Origin: an uncultured Clostridia bacterium | GTDB lineage: Bacteria > Bacillota > Clostridia > Christensenellales > CAG-917 | Length of the DNA stretch: 36,654 nt | Direction of reading: 5' to 3' | Assembly (NCBI GenBank): GCA_947382865.1 | Contig: CANDBF010000013.1 | Span: 1 to 36,654 of the forward strand | Part shown: in pieces, positions 24,016 to 33,321 of the stretch | Layout of the letters: the number at the start of each line of letters is the position of its first letter | Position numbering within the stretch: position 1 is the stretch's first letter | The notes under the pieces: generated by a model | What the model was told of the DNA's origin: nothing | What the model saw: the letters and a program-made list of their open reading frames with translations, nothing else | Database searches by the model: none | Made by a program: the position numbers and the translations under genes

Positions 24016-24879
24016 TTATTTTTTAGCCCAGATATTCTTCTGCTTCTGCACCAGATCCATACGCTCCGTTCCCGTCACGTCATAGAAAATATTGTACATA
24101 AGCGTAAAGTAAAACGGCACGACAATCGCGTAGGACAAGCCGTCCAGTATCGTGCGGCATATAACGCCCGCGTTAAAAGCCGCCGTCACCGCCATGATTA
24201 TCTGCAACGGGAGCACGACCGTGATTATCGCAACGATAGCCTGAAAGGTCTTGCCCGACATGCTGCTCCAAGCCCTCTTGAATGCGCTGAACGACTTCAA
24301 ACCGGTATGGAGCATATAGGGCGGCCACAGAATAAACATGGACATCGTCGTTATCATGCCTATTTCCATGATGCAGAGCGTAACGACGTTAAACACCATT
24401 TTCGTCGCGTAGTTGGAGAACAGGTTTGCCCACAGATAGTACAGCACCGTAGACACCACGCTGTAAAACAAGAGGCTCAGCACAGCTACGAACACAAACT
24501 TTACGCCCGTAAGCAGATTGTAATTGAGTCTGTTTTTGATATGGCGCGGGCTCACCGTAAACTCGCCTACGCGCATATGTCTGTCTATAACGCCGAAGCT
24601 CACCGAGCCCGTAAAGACGAGCAGCACAAATCCGACTATCCCGATATACCAGAACGAGTACGGAAAGCTCCACATGCTTCCGAACAGCGCGCCCAGATTT
24701 GTCGCGTCCACGTTGTTTACGTTGAACAGATAATACATCGTCGACGACGGCGAAAGCAAAAACGCCAACATCAGCGTAGGCACGAGATTGAGCAGTATAA
24801 GATATATGCCCTTGTCGGCGAAATACCTCCAAGTGGACTTGAAGCAGTTGAAGTTTTTGGTGCTGTCCTTGACGATCAT
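24016..24879 (-). CDS. Polytopic membrane protein of unknown function
   Basis: A 287-residue protein with about six hydrophobic segments: 24-43, 70-92, 118-145, 155-180, 212-240 and 245-270. Its N terminus (FNCFKSTWRYFADKGIYLIL) resembles the membrane-entry region of DUF624/YesL-like or glycerophosphodiester-type integral proteins, but I cannot assign a family. The ATG overlaps the valS stop by four bases, so it is translated from the valS transcript. Confidence 0.72.
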   Translation of the reverse strand: MIVKDSTKNFNCFKSTWRYFADKGIYLILLNLVPTLMLAFLLSPSSTMYYLFNVNNVDATNLGALFGSMWSFPYSFWYIGIVGFVLLVFTGSVSFGVIDRHMRVGEFTVSPRHIKNRLNYNLLTGVKFVFVAVLSLLFYSVVSTVLYYLWANLFSNYATKMVFNVVTLCIMEIGMITTMSMFILWPPYMLHTGLKSFSAFKRAWSSMSGKTFQAIVAIITVVLPLQIIMAVTAAFNAGVICRTILDGLSYAIVVPFYFTLMYNIFYDVTGTERMDLVQKQKNIWAKK

Positions 24880-27503
24880 ACGGTTTCCTCAAACATGACG
24901 AGCTTGTCTTTGAGCTTGCCCAACTTTTCGAGAGCGGTTTTTAACTTCTCCCTCTCGTTGTCGACCAGCTTCTGCGGAGCGCGCTCCACAAAACTCCCGT
25001 TTGCGAGCAATGCCTCGGTTTTTGCTATCACCGCTCTGGTCTGCTCTATCTCGGCGTTTATACGTTCTCTTTCCTTTGCCGTATCCACAAGGTCGCCGAG
25101 CGGTATGAGAACCTCCGCATCCTTTGTGACGGCTATGCTCGCCTTTTCTGTCACTTCACCCTTATCTTTGACGAAAGCGACCTTCTCGACGCCCGCCAGC
25201 TTACATATATAGCCCGCGGACTGATTGTAGAAACTTTCGTTTTCCGCTATGACGTACGCATGAATTTTTTTGGAGGGAGGCACGTTCATCTCGTTGCGTA
25301 TGTTTCTTATCGCCACGACCATCTCGCGCAAGCCCTCTATGCCCGTCTCTTCTTTTCTATATACGCTGTGCTTGTTGTACGCAGGCCACTGCTGCGTCAT
25401 GAGTATCGAGCCCTTTGGCGCAAATTTGGAATATATCTCCTCCGTTACAAACGGAATGAATGGGTGCAGCAGTTTCAAAATCTGAGTAAGCACGTGCGCG
25501 AGCATAGCGATTGCATGCTTGCGCTCCTTTTCCTCTCCCGAATAAAGCGGAGCCTTGCTCATCTCTATAAACCAGTCGCAAAATTCGCTCCACACAAAAT
25601 CATACAGCTTTGCGGAAGCCATTCCTATTTCGTATTTGTTAAGGTTTATCGTCACCTCTTTGACGGTGTCGTTGAGACGGGTGAGTATCCACTTGTCAAG
25701 AGCGTTCAGTCTCGACGGCATAGATAAATCGTCGTCGGGCTTTATGTTCATAATCACGAAGCGAGAGGCGTTCCAGAGCTTGTTGACGAAGTTGCGGCAG
25801 CTCTCCACCTTGCTCTCTGTAAAGCGGGTATCCGAGCCGGGCGCGATTCCCGAAGCCAGCGAAAACCTGAGCGCGTCCGCGCCGTACTTGTCTATTATCT
25901 GCAAGGGGTCTATTCCGTTGCCGAGACTCTTTGACATTTTCCTGCCCTGCGCGTCGCGCACGATTCCGTGGATAAGCACCTCCGAAAACGGAACCTCGCC
26001 CATAAACTCGATGCCGCTGAATATCATCCTAGCGACCCAGAAGAAAATAATGTCGTAAGCGGTGACAAGCACGTTCGTAGGATAAAAATATTTGAGATTT
26101 TTGGTCTTTTTCGGATATCCGAGCGTGCTGAACGGCCATAATGCGGAGCTGAACCAAGTGTCGAGCACATCCTCGTCCTGATGGGTTTTCCCTCCGCACT
26201 TGGGACACACGTCGACGGGCGTTTTTGAAACCGTCATCTCACCGCACCCGTCGCAGTAGTACGCGGGGATACGGTGTCCCCACCAAAGCTGACGTGAAAT
26301 ACACCAGTCCTTTATATTCTCCATCCAGTTGAAATATATCTTCTCGAATCTGGACGGAATAAACTCCGTCTTCTTGTTTTTGACCGCCTCTATCGCGGGC
26401 TCGGCAAGCGGCTTCATCTTCACAAACCACTGCTTTGAAATGAGCGACTCCACAGTCTCGCCGCAACGGTAGCACGTGCCGACGTTGTGCGCGTAAGGCT
26501 CTATCTTCACCATAAGCCCGAGTGCGGTAAGGTCCTCGACTATCGCCGCTCTTGCGGTCAGCCTGTCCATCCCCTTATACTTGCCCGCGTTCTCGTTCAT
26601 AAGTCCGTCCTCGCCTATGCACGCGATGACGGGCAGATTGTGTCTTAGTCCCAGCTCGAAGTCGTTGGGGTCGTGGGCGGGAGTAATCTTCACCGCGCCT
26701 GTGCCGAAGCCGATTTCGCAGTAGTCGTCGCCGACGACGGGTATAATCCTGTCGGTGAGCGGCAGACGGACGGATTTGCCAATATACTTCGCCATCTTCT
26801 CGTCCTTGGGATTGACCGCGACGGCGGTATCGCCCAGCATAGTTTCGGGGCGGGTCGTCGCAATGACTATTGCGTCATCCTCTCCCACGACGGGATATTT
26901 ATAATGCCAGAGGTTGGACTGCTGCTCCTCATACTCCACCTCGGCGTCGCTAAGCGCGGTATGGCAATGCGGGCACCAGTTTATAAGCCTGTCGCCCCTG
27001 TATATCAAGCCTTTTTTGTAGTATTTCACAAACGCGTCCAGCACTGCCGCCGAACAGTTCTCGTCCATAGTGAACGCGAGCTTGGACCAGTCGCAGGATA
27101 CGCCCAGACCTTTTAGCTGCTCGATTATCCTGCCGCCGTACTGCTCGTTCCACTCCCACGCGCGCTTCAAAAAGCCGTCTCTGCCCAAATCCGCCTTGCT
27201 CTTGCCTTCCTCGCGCAGCTTCTCGACGATTTTGACCTCCGTCGCAAGCGCGGCGTGGTCGGTGCCGGGCATCCACAGCGCCTCGTAGCCGCACATACGC
27301 TTGAAGCGGATGATTATGTCCTGCGTCGTGTCGTCGAGGGCGTGTCCCATATGAAGCTGACCCGTTATATTGGGCGGCGGCATCATAATCGTAAACGGTT
27401 CTTTCTCGGAATTGGGATGCGCCTCGAAGCATTTGCCCTTTATCCACTTCTGATAAACGGTTTTTTCAAAAGCGGGATTGTAAGTTTTTTCCATCTGTTC
27501 CAT
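24876..27503 (-). CDS. valS: Valine-tRNA ligase
   Basis: A full-length 875-residue class I ValRS. The ATP-binding HMGH is at 51-54 (PPPNITGQLHMGH), and KMSKS lies within GRKMSKSLGNGIDP. The editing domain (about 190-340) has TTRPETMLGDTAVAVNP. Zinc-type cysteine pairs are present in CDGCGEM and CPKCGG. The C-terminal tRNA-binding coiled coil runs from about 812 to 875. AGGAG precedes the ATG. There is no T-box leader because it follows pgsA by only 32 bases. Confidence 0.98.
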   Translation of the reverse strand: MEQMEKTYNPAFEKTVYQKWIKGKCFEAHPNSEKEPFTIMMPPPNITGQLHMGHALDDTTQDIIIRFKRMCGYEALWMPGTDHAALATEVKIVEKLREEGKSKADLGRDGFLKRAWEWNEQYGGRIIEQLKGLGVSCDWSKLAFTMDENCSAAVLDAFVKYYKKGLIYRGDRLINWCPHCHTALSDAEVEYEEQQSNLWHYKYPVVGEDDAIVIATTRPETMLGDTAVAVNPKDEKMAKYIGKSVRLPLTDRIIPVVGDDYCEIGFGTGAVKITPAHDPNDFELGLRHNLPVIACIGEDGLMNENAGKYKGMDRLTARAAIVEDLTALGLMVKIEPYAHNVGTCYRCGETVESLISKQWFVKMKPLAEPAIEAVKNKKTEFIPSRFEKIYFNWMENIKDWCISRQLWWGHRIPAYYCDGCGEMTVSKTPVDVCPKCGGKTHQDEDVLDTWFSSALWPFSTLGYPKKTKNLKYFYPTNVLVTAYDIIFFWVARMIFSGIEFMGEVPFSEVLIHGIVRDAQGRKMSKSLGNGIDPLQIIDKYGADALRFSLASGIAPGSDTRFTESKVESCRNFVNKLWNASRFVIMNIKPDDDLSMPSRLNALDKWILTRLNDTVKEVTINLNKYEIGMASAKLYDFVWSEFCDWFIEMSKAPLYSGEEKERKHAIAMLAHVLTQILKLLHPFIPFVTEEIYSKFAPKGSILMTQQWPAYNKHSVYRKEETGIEGLREMVVAIRNIRNEMNVPPSKKIHAYVIAENESFYNQSAGYICKLAGVEKVAFVKDKGEVTEKASIAVTKDAEVLIPLGDLVDTAKERERINAEIEQTRAVIAKTEALLANGSFVERAPQKLVDNEREKLKTALEKLGKLKDKLVMFEETV

Positions 27504-27535
27504 ATATTCTCCTGCCGCGACCGCGGCGTAAAATT

Positions 27536-28360
27536 CTATTCCTGCGCTCCGTCCTGCGTATCTGTCTGCACGCTTTCCTCGGTCTTCGTTTCAACTGCGG
27601 ACGTTTCGGCAAGCACGTCTCCGTCCTCGGAGAAGATTCCTCCCGTTGCGCCGCTCTTCCTTTTCTCGACGGCTTTAATATCGTTTTCCTTTACGGTTTC
27701 GGCTGATATAGCTTTCTGCTGACCGCTCTCTATACGTTTGACCTGTCTCAATACGTCGGCGAGATACGCGCATGCCGCGGCATAGGTGAGCGCGATACCC
27801 CAAGCGAGTATTCCCCAATCCGCATATTGAACGTAGTTGTGGAAAAACCCGAGTATAACGCCGACCGAAATCGTAAACGAAGATACTTTCCCAAGCCAGT
27901 TCGCCTTGACGGTCGCACCCTTTTTCATGACGTAAAGCGCGATAAACGTCTGCACTATTTCCTTTGCCAATATCAGCACCACAAACGCATAATGTACAAA
28001 CCAAGGATTGTCAATCGTGCCGTTTTGGACAAGATTTTTTCCGAGAGGAGTCAAACCCGTACACAATGACAGACAAGCAAGTACCGCGATATGCATAAGC
28101 TTGTCGGCAATGGGGTCGAGCGCCATACCTATGCCGCTCTGCATATGAAAGCGTCTTGCAATCCAACCGTCCACAAGGTCGCTTGCCGCCGCAAATACGA
28201 ATACGCCGAACGCGGCGTAAAACAGCGTGAAATCCGCCCTCATTCCGCCAATCGCCATAAGCGCGACGAACACGGGTACACAAATTATGCGGAAATAGGT
28301 GATGATGTTGGGGATGGTAAACAAATCCTTAGAATCCATTTGACCTAATTTGACTGCCAT
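27536..28360 (-). CDS. pgsA: CDP-diacylglycerol-glycerol-3-phosphate transferase
   Basis: A 274-residue membrane enzyme that makes phosphatidylglycerol phosphate. The CDP-alcohol phosphotransferase motif DGWIARRFHMQSGIGMALDPIAD carries all the conserved Asp, Gly and Arg residues at the correct spacing, followed by four or so more membrane helices. After residue 205 comes an acidic, low-complexity tail of about 60 residues unusual for PgsA. I chose the ATG at 28360, which has AAAGGAG five bases upstream. It is the first gene of the pgsA-valS transcript. Confidence 0.9.
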   Translation of the reverse strand: MAVKLGQMDSKDLFTIPNIITYFRIICVPVFVALMAIGGMRADFTLFYAAFGVFVFAAASDLVDGWIARRFHMQSGIGMALDPIADKLMHIAVLACLSLCTGLTPLGKNLVQNGTIDNPWFVHYAFVVLILAKEIVQTFIALYVMKKGATVKANWLGKVSSFTISVGVILGFFHNYVQYADWGILAWGIALTYAAACAYLADVLRQVKRIESGQQKAISAETVKENDIKAVEKRKSGATGGIFSEDGDVLAETSAVETKTEESVQTDTQDGAQE

Positions 28361-28412
28361 ATTAGCTCCTTTTGGGTACGCGCATATACGCGTATAAACG
28401 ATAATCTCAATA

Positions 28413-28441
28413 ATTATAGCAGATATATTTGCAACTGTAAA
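28413..28441 (-). promoter_or_regulatory. Promoter of pgsA-valS
   Basis: TTTACA (28436-28441), a 17-bp spacer and TATAAT (28413-28418) with an upstream TGC. A 12-bp palindrome, TATACGCGTATA (28385-28396), lies in the leader. Confidence 0.8.
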
Positions 28442-28544
28442 CTCAAATAGCAAACTTTTACATTTTGAAAAATGAGCCGTTCAACTATAAAAAGTCTCCT
28501 AGCGCACAAAATATTTGCGAAGCTCATAAATATGTCGGGTAAAA

Positions 28545-29540
28545 ATGAAAAACTGTCTCATCATCATAAATCGCGCCGCAGGCGGAAGCAAAAGGATTTC
28601 CTTTGAACAGGTGGAAAAATGTCTGGGCGAGGAATACGTTTACGTTCGCCGCTCTCTTCCCGACGACTCCGACCCCGACCCGCGCGGTTACGACGCGGTT
28701 GCGGTATGCGGCGGCGACGGCACGCTCAGTTCCGTTCTGGCAAAGATATACGACAAAGCGACGGACGTATGGTATTTCCCCGTCGGCACGCTAAACGACA
28801 AAGCCAAGGCCGAGCGCTACGAAGAAGCCAAAACCGTCTGCCCATCCTGCGGAGGAGCGAAAGCGGGCAAGCAAATTATAGTCGGAAAATACGAAAGTAT
28901 ATCGGGCGCGGCTACCGACCTCGCATCTGCTTATAGCGAAGACTGCGCGCAAGCGGATTGCGCAGAGGTCAAAAGCCGAGAGCGCGCAAACGGGCGCGCT
29001 CATTCGGAAAACAGTCTTTTCACCTACGTATTGGCAACGGGAGCGTTTACTCCCATCGGGTACACGTCCAAACCGGAGACAAAAAAGAAACTGGGAGTCT
29101 TCGCGTATATAGGGCACGTTTTCAAGGAATACCGAGTTCACCGGATAAAAGCCGATATAGATTGCGGCACGAAGCGTTTCGAGGGCGAATTCAATCTGAT
29201 AATGTTCGTCAAATCTCCTCGCTGCTTCGGATTTCCGTTCAACAAGGCTTACGACGCCGAAAGCGAAAGCGGGCATCTTGTCGCAATCCGCTCTCCCAAG
29301 CACGGCGGAGCGCTGGGACTTATCGAAATGTTCTTTCCGTTTTTCCGAGTTTTCTTTCTGGGCTTGAAAAAGGAGCGCGAGGGAAAAATCATTTTCCAGA
29401 AGATTTGCGCCGCGTCGGTGACGCATCACAACGACGTAAACTATTGCCGCGACGGCGAGCTCGAAATCCTGCCCGCAGGAACTCACGAAATCAAATTCGT
29501 ACGCTCGCAGTGCAATTTCAGCGTCATCGAAAAATTTTGA
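28545..29540 (+). CDS. Diacylglycerol kinase family lipid kinase
   Basis: A 331-residue member of the DAGK-catalytic (DgkB/YegS/LCB5) family. The nucleotide-binding motif AVCGGDGTLSSVL lies near residue 55 and PVGTLNDKAKA near 80; the C-terminal beta-sandwich includes NYCRDGELEI. It phosphorylates a lipid or related alcohol; the substrate cannot be told. There is a CPSCGG pair near residue 99 and a polar insert of about 25 residues (EDCAQADCAEVKSRERANGR) not usual for the family. No strong Shine-Dalgarno precedes the ATG. It is divergent from pgsA, which fits phospholipid turnover. Confidence 0.85.
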   Translation: MKNCLIIINRAAGGSKRISFEQVEKCLGEEYVYVRRSLPDDSDPDPRGYDAVAVCGGDGTLSSVLAKIYDKATDVWYFPVGTLNDKAKAERYEEAKTVCPSCGGAKAGKQIIVGKYESISGAATDLASAYSEDCAQADCAEVKSRERANGRAHSENSLFTYVLATGAFTPIGYTSKPETKKKLGVFAYIGHVFKEYRVHRIKADIDCGTKRFEGEFNLIMFVKSPRCFGFPFNKAYDAESESGHLVAIRSPKHGGALGLIEMFFPFFRVFFLGLKKEREGKIIFQKICAASVTHHNDVNYCRDGELEILPAGTHEIKFVRSQCNFSVIEKF

Positions 29541-29594
29541 TTCTGCCCTCGTATTTCATCGTTGATGTAAATAAAAATCTATTATAATTACAAA

Positions 29595-29646
29595 AACGGC
29601 GCTTTATATGCTCAAAATGCAAAATAAAATGCCGTTATTGTTTTTA
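29595..29646. terminator. Bidirectional terminator between convergent genes
   Basis: AACGGC (29595-29600) with GCCGTT (29631-29636), plus an inner TTTAT/ATAAA stem. T-runs lie on both strands. It separates the lipid kinase gene from the opposing phosphatase gene. Confidence 0.7.
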
Positions 29647-29673
29647 ATCGGTCATATAAATCGATTGTCCGAG

Positions 29674-30324
29674 TTATTCTGTTACGGCGGTTGCAAGCTC
29701 GCGCGGAGAGTTGAAAATATACTTTGCGCCGTGTCCTTTCAGTTCCTCCTCGTCGCCGTAGCCCCAAAGCACGCCCGCCGCGTCCACTCCGCATATGCGC
29801 GCTCCGTCCATATCGTAAAGTCTGTCGCCCACCATAAGCACACGCGATATATCCTTTACCCCGAGTGATTCCAGCACGAGGTTTATGACGTCCGCTTTCG
29901 TCTCCTTGCTCGCGTCGCAACTCGCTCCGCCTACGAAGTCAAAATACTTCCTAAGCCCAAGACCGTCAATCATTATGTTTGTAAATTTCAAGGGCTTGGA
30001 GGTGGCGATTGCAAGGCGTTTGCCCGCGCTTTTGAGAGCTTCCAGCATATCGATAACCCCGTCGTAAATCCTGCATTGCTTCCAGCCGTCCACCTCGTAT
30101 ACGCCTCTGTAAAGGGTGATAAGCTCCTCTATCATAGGCATTTCAAGCCCCAGAAAATCGTGCATCGATACTCTGAAAGGAGGTCCGACCATTTTGTCGA
30201 GTATGCTGTCGGGACAGTCTATGCCCTTCTTCCCAAGAGCATAGCGTATGCAGTTCACGATGCCGGGCTTGCTGTCCGTCACCGTTCCGTCGAGGTCAAA
30301 CAGTATGTAATCGTAAGCGTCCAT
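29674..30324 (-). CDS. gph: HAD phosphatase, phosphoglycolate type
   Basis: A 216-residue HAD hydrolase with motif I DLDGTVTD (10-17; nucleophile Asp10), motif II AIATSKP, motif III Lys in the KETKADVI region and motif IV VLMVGDRLYDMDGA. The cap domain is of type C1. It resembles Gph/PGP-like phosphatases (YILFDLDGTVTDSKPGIVNC), but the substrate is uncertain. It is convergent with the lipid kinase gene. Confidence 0.85.
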   Translation of the reverse strand: MDAYDYILFDLDGTVTDSKPGIVNCIRYALGKKGIDCPDSILDKMVGPPFRVSMHDFLGLEMPMIEELITLYRGVYEVDGWKQCRIYDGVIDMLEALKSAGKRLAIATSKPLKFTNIMIDGLGLRKYFDFVGGASCDASKETKADVINLVLESLGVKDISRVLMVGDRLYDMDGARICGVDAAGVLWGYGDEEELKGHGAKYIFNSPRELATAVTE

Positions 30325-30455
30325 AATTGCCGTCCAATTTGTGTGAGTCGCCTTTAATCTTACAGAAAGCGCGCGATATATGCAAGCGGTCGGACAAACT
30401 TTCTTGCGGTTTTGAACTTGTCCTTGTGTTCAAAGCTAATCCGTCATAAAAAACG

Positions 30456-31430
30456 TCAGACGAATTTTTTGACGATATCGCAGTAACAACCGTCAAATAA
30501 AGCGGAGACCGGAACGTCCAATACGGTTTTCGCGCCGCGCAGTCCGCTTTCATACAGCCTCGCGTTCGCGGCGGCGTACGCCATAAGCACGGAAGCGGTA
30601 AAATCGGGATTGCTGTCAAGCCGCAAGGAAAATTCCAGATTATGTCTTGTTCCGTTCGCCTCTCCGCTCCGCATAACGAAGCCGCCGTGCGCCATAGTGG
30701 AATGATTCTTTTCAAACTCCTCTTCGCTTACGAAAGTCACCGTCGTGTCGTACGGCGCAAAATAGTTGGGCATAGTTACGATTTTTTCTCTTATCGCTTC
30801 CCTGTCCGCGCCGTCCTTAGCCACGACGTAGCACTCGCGCATATGTCTGTCCCTGTCGCAAAGAGAGGCGGCTTTCCCCTCTCCGGCAAGTCTGATCGCC
30901 TCTTCCTTGGGCACGGTGTACTGCTTTGCGTTCGCCACGCCGTCTATACGCCTTATAGCCTCGCTATGTCCCTGCGATACGCCCCTGCCCCAAAAGGTCT
31001 GAGTGTCTCCGTCGGGAAGCACACCGCAAAACAGAGCGCGCATAAGCGAAAAGAGCCCGGGGTCCCAGCCTATGCCTACGAAGCAAAGCCTGTCGTTTTG
31101 GGTCGCTATCCTATTCATTTCCGAAACGTATCCGCGCATCTCGGCGTGCGTGTCGAAGCTGTCCACGGTGTTGAATCGCCTCGCGAGGCTCTTCCCCAAG
31201 TCCGTCACGTCATGAGCGGAGCCCGTGCATATACAGACTACGTCTATTTCGCCCTCGAAATCGCATATCTCCGATTGAGCGTAAACGGGAGTTCCAAACA
31301 ACGGAGACACGACCTCGCTTGGATTCCTGCGGGTGAATATTCCCTTAACCTCGAATATATTGCTTTGTGCGGCTATACGCTCGCACGCCTTGCCCAGATT
31401 GCCGTAACCGGCTATGCCTATATTTATCAT
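30456..31430 (-). CDS. ddh: meso-Diaminopimelate dehydrogenase
   Basis: A 324-residue NADPH-dependent Ddh that makes meso-DAP in one step from tetrahydrodipicolinate, the short lysine/peptidoglycan route. It has the Rossmann IGIAGYGNLGKACE, VDSFDTHAEM, FVGIGWDPGLFSLMRALF and WGRGVSQGHSEAIRRI, all diagnostic. I chose the ATG that gives MINIGIAGYGNLG; the frame is open 26 codons further but those have no family resemblance. The ribosome binding site is weak. It is divergent from mazF. Confidence 0.95.
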   Translation of the reverse strand: MINIGIAGYGNLGKACERIAAQSNIFEVKGIFTRRNPSEVVSPLFGTPVYAQSEICDFEGEIDVVCICTGSAHDVTDLGKSLARRFNTVDSFDTHAEMRGYVSEMNRIATQNDRLCFVGIGWDPGLFSLMRALFCGVLPDGDTQTFWGRGVSQGHSEAIRRIDGVANAKQYTVPKEEAIRLAGEGKAASLCDRDRHMRECYVVAKDGADREAIREKIVTMPNYFAPYDTTVTFVSEEEFEKNHSTMAHGGFVMRSGEANGTRHNLEFSLRLDSNPDFTASVLMAYAAANARLYESGLRGAKTVLDVPVSALFDGCYCDIVKKFV

Positions 31431-31658
31431 AATAAAAGTTATTTCGCGCTGCCTGCGAATATGAAAAACGCTATAAAAAATTTTCTTAAACCATAAGAAA
31501 TTAGACATACGTTTAAGTTTGTGCCGTAATTAACTTCAACTAAATCGTAACGGCATAAGAATTTTAATTCGGCATACCGCAAGCTCTCACTTAATTATTT
31601 TCAACCGTCATAATATGCAGAGGGATAAAATCCCTAATAATTGACAATAATCTGCGGT

Positions 31659-32012
31659 ATGGATATGGTGAAACGTGGCGATTTATATTATGCGGACCTA
31701 AGTCCCGTTGTCGGCAGCGAACAGGGCGGCGTCAGACCCGTGCTGATTGTGCAGAACAACGTAGGCAACAAGTACAGTCCGACCGTTATCGCCGCTGCGG
31801 TAACCTCCCAGCTGGAAAAGGCTAAGCTCCCAACTCATATCGCCCTGCCCGCAAATCAGTACGGACTGCCTAAGGACTCCGTCGTGCTTTTGGAGCAAAT
31901 CCGCACCCTCGATAAACGCCGCTTAAAAGAAAAGATAGGCGAGCTGCCTATCAATATGATGACGAGAGTCAACGAAGCTCTCCTCGTTTCCCTCGGATTT
32001 TTTGAAACTTAA
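31659..32012 (+). CDS. mazF: MazF/PemK-type mRNA endonuclease
   Basis: A 117-residue toxin of the MazF/EndoA family, which cuts mRNA at short motifs. Diagnostic segments: [56 protein letters not shown]. The start is probably ATG at 31659 or 31665; no Shine-Dalgarno is clear. No MazE-like antitoxin frame is seen on either side: upstream is the divergent ddh gene and downstream is recX on the other strand. Confidence 0.9.
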   Translation: MDMVKRGDLYYADLSPVVGSEQGGVRPVLIVQNNVGNKYSPTVIAAAVTSQLEKAKLPTHIALPANQYGLPKDSVVLLEQIRTLDKRRLKEKIGELPINMMTRVNEALLVSLGFFET

Positions 32013-32093
32013 TTATGCCGCCGAAAAATCCATAACGGCAATGACATAATCCGCCACGACACAGCTATTTTTTGGTCAAAATTTCTCGAATCC

Positions 32094-32588
32094 TCAAACG
32101 TCAAAATCCCCGTCTGCGTCGAATAAATCCCCGACGACCCTGTTTATGACTCTCCAATCGAAGCCCTTCTGATATAAAAACGCCGTAACTTTTCGCAGTT
32201 GCGACTTGTCCTCGATATGCTTCTGCCTGACATATTTTTCGGCGTAGCCGCGGCAGGTCTCGTACTCGAAATCCTCGTCAATGCTGTCGGCTATTATATT
32301 TTCAACCAGCTTCTTATCCACGCCCTTCTCGGAAGTCAGTTTATATGCGATTTTTTTCGCGCCGTATCTGCCTTTGTTGAAAATCAGATAATTGCGCACG
32401 TACTCAGCGTCGTCGATATATCGGTAGCCTTTGGCTTTGGAAATGGCAAATTCGACCTCGTCCTTATGATATCCTTTTTCGTACAGCTTGTCCTTGCACT
32501 CCTTTTCGGAGCGCTGGCATACGGTCAGATATTTAACGAGCGCTTCGTACGCCTGCGCCGCTCTTTTTTCGTCAAGCGGATATTCCAA
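32094..32588 (-). CDS. recX: Regulatory protein RecX
   Basis: A 164-residue helical-repeat protein, a modulator of RecA. The three RecX repeats show as ALVKYLTVCQRSEKECKDKL, YIDDAEYVRNYLIFNKGRYG with AKKIAYKL, and FLYQKGFDWRVINRVV. No recA in the window. It is separated by 97 bases from yigZ. Confidence 0.9.
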   Translation of the reverse strand: MEYPLDEKRAAQAYEALVKYLTVCQRSEKECKDKLYEKGYHKDEVEFAISKAKGYRYIDDAEYVRNYLIFNKGRYGAKKIAYKLTSEKGVDKKLVENIIADSIDEDFEYETCRGYAEKYVRQKHIEDKSQLRKVTAFLYQKGFDWRVINRVVGDLFDADGDFDV

Positions 32589-32685
32589 TTCCCACCTCTT
32601 CCAACGCGAAATGCGTTTTATTGTTTATTTTCGTATTTATAAACATCGGTTTTAGAAATTTTCTAAGTTTTTATGAAATATATCA

Positions 32686-33321
32686 TCATAGCGGGCTTAG
32701 GATTTCGTATCCCTCTTCGCCTGTATCCGCCGCCTGCGCTCTCGAAGACGTAATTTCGCATACGTTCTTCAAAAACGCTTCTGCGCAATCGGTTTTCACG
32801 TATACGCCCACGCTTACTCCGTCTCCGTATTCGATTGAGCTCACTTTACAGCCGCCCTTTGCAAACAGCTTTTCGAGCGCGGCGTAATCGGAATAATCGG
32901 CTTTGATACGGATTAGTCTGCACTCCTCTTTGAAGGATATTTTCGCCGCCCGCACGGCTTCCGCCGCCGCGGCGGAATACGCGCCTACAAGTCCTCCCGC
33001 GCCGAGCTTTATACCTCCGAAATACCTCGTCACGACAACAGCCGATTTGACAAGTCCCTGTTTTTTCAATACTTCGAGTATAGGCTGTCCCGCCGTTCCG
33101 CCGGGCTCGCCGTCGTCGCTGAATCTCGTGCGGTTGCCGAGCTCGTCGCTCACGTACGCATAACAGTTGTGAGTCGCGTCGGGATAGCGCTTCCTTACGC
33201 TTTTTATGAAGCTCTCAGCTCCGTCCTCGTCCAGCTCGCCCTTGGCGGTCGCGATAAAGACCGAGCGTTTGACCTCGTAGCGTATCTCATATTCGCCGTC
33301 TATAAAACGATAGCCGTTCAC
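32686..33321 (-). CDS. yigZ: YigZ/IMPACT family protein
   Basis: A 211-residue UPF0029 (YigZ/IMPACT) protein. The N-terminal domain carries YPDATHNCYAYVSDELG, RFSDDGEPGGTAGQPILEVL and VVVTRYFGGIKLGAGGLVGAY, the family signatures; a ferredoxin-like C-terminal domain follows from about residue 135. The biochemical role is not settled. It overlaps the tyrS stop by four bases. Confidence 0.93.
   Translation of the reverse strand: MNGYRFIDGEYEIRYEVKRSVFIATAKGELDEDGAESFIKSVRKRYPDATHNCYAYVSDELGNRTRFSDDGEPGGTAGQPILEVLKKQGLVKSAVVVTRYFGGIKLGAGGLVGAYSAAAAEAVRAAKISFKEECRLIRIKADYSDYAALEKLFAKGGCKVSSIEYGDGVSVGVYVKTDCAEAFLKNVCEITSSRAQAADTGEEGYEILSPL

Noticed and set aside
30296..30715. 139-residue minus-strand frame between ddh and the phosphatase gene
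   Set aside because: It overlaps the 3' part of ddh in another frame and has no protein-family character.
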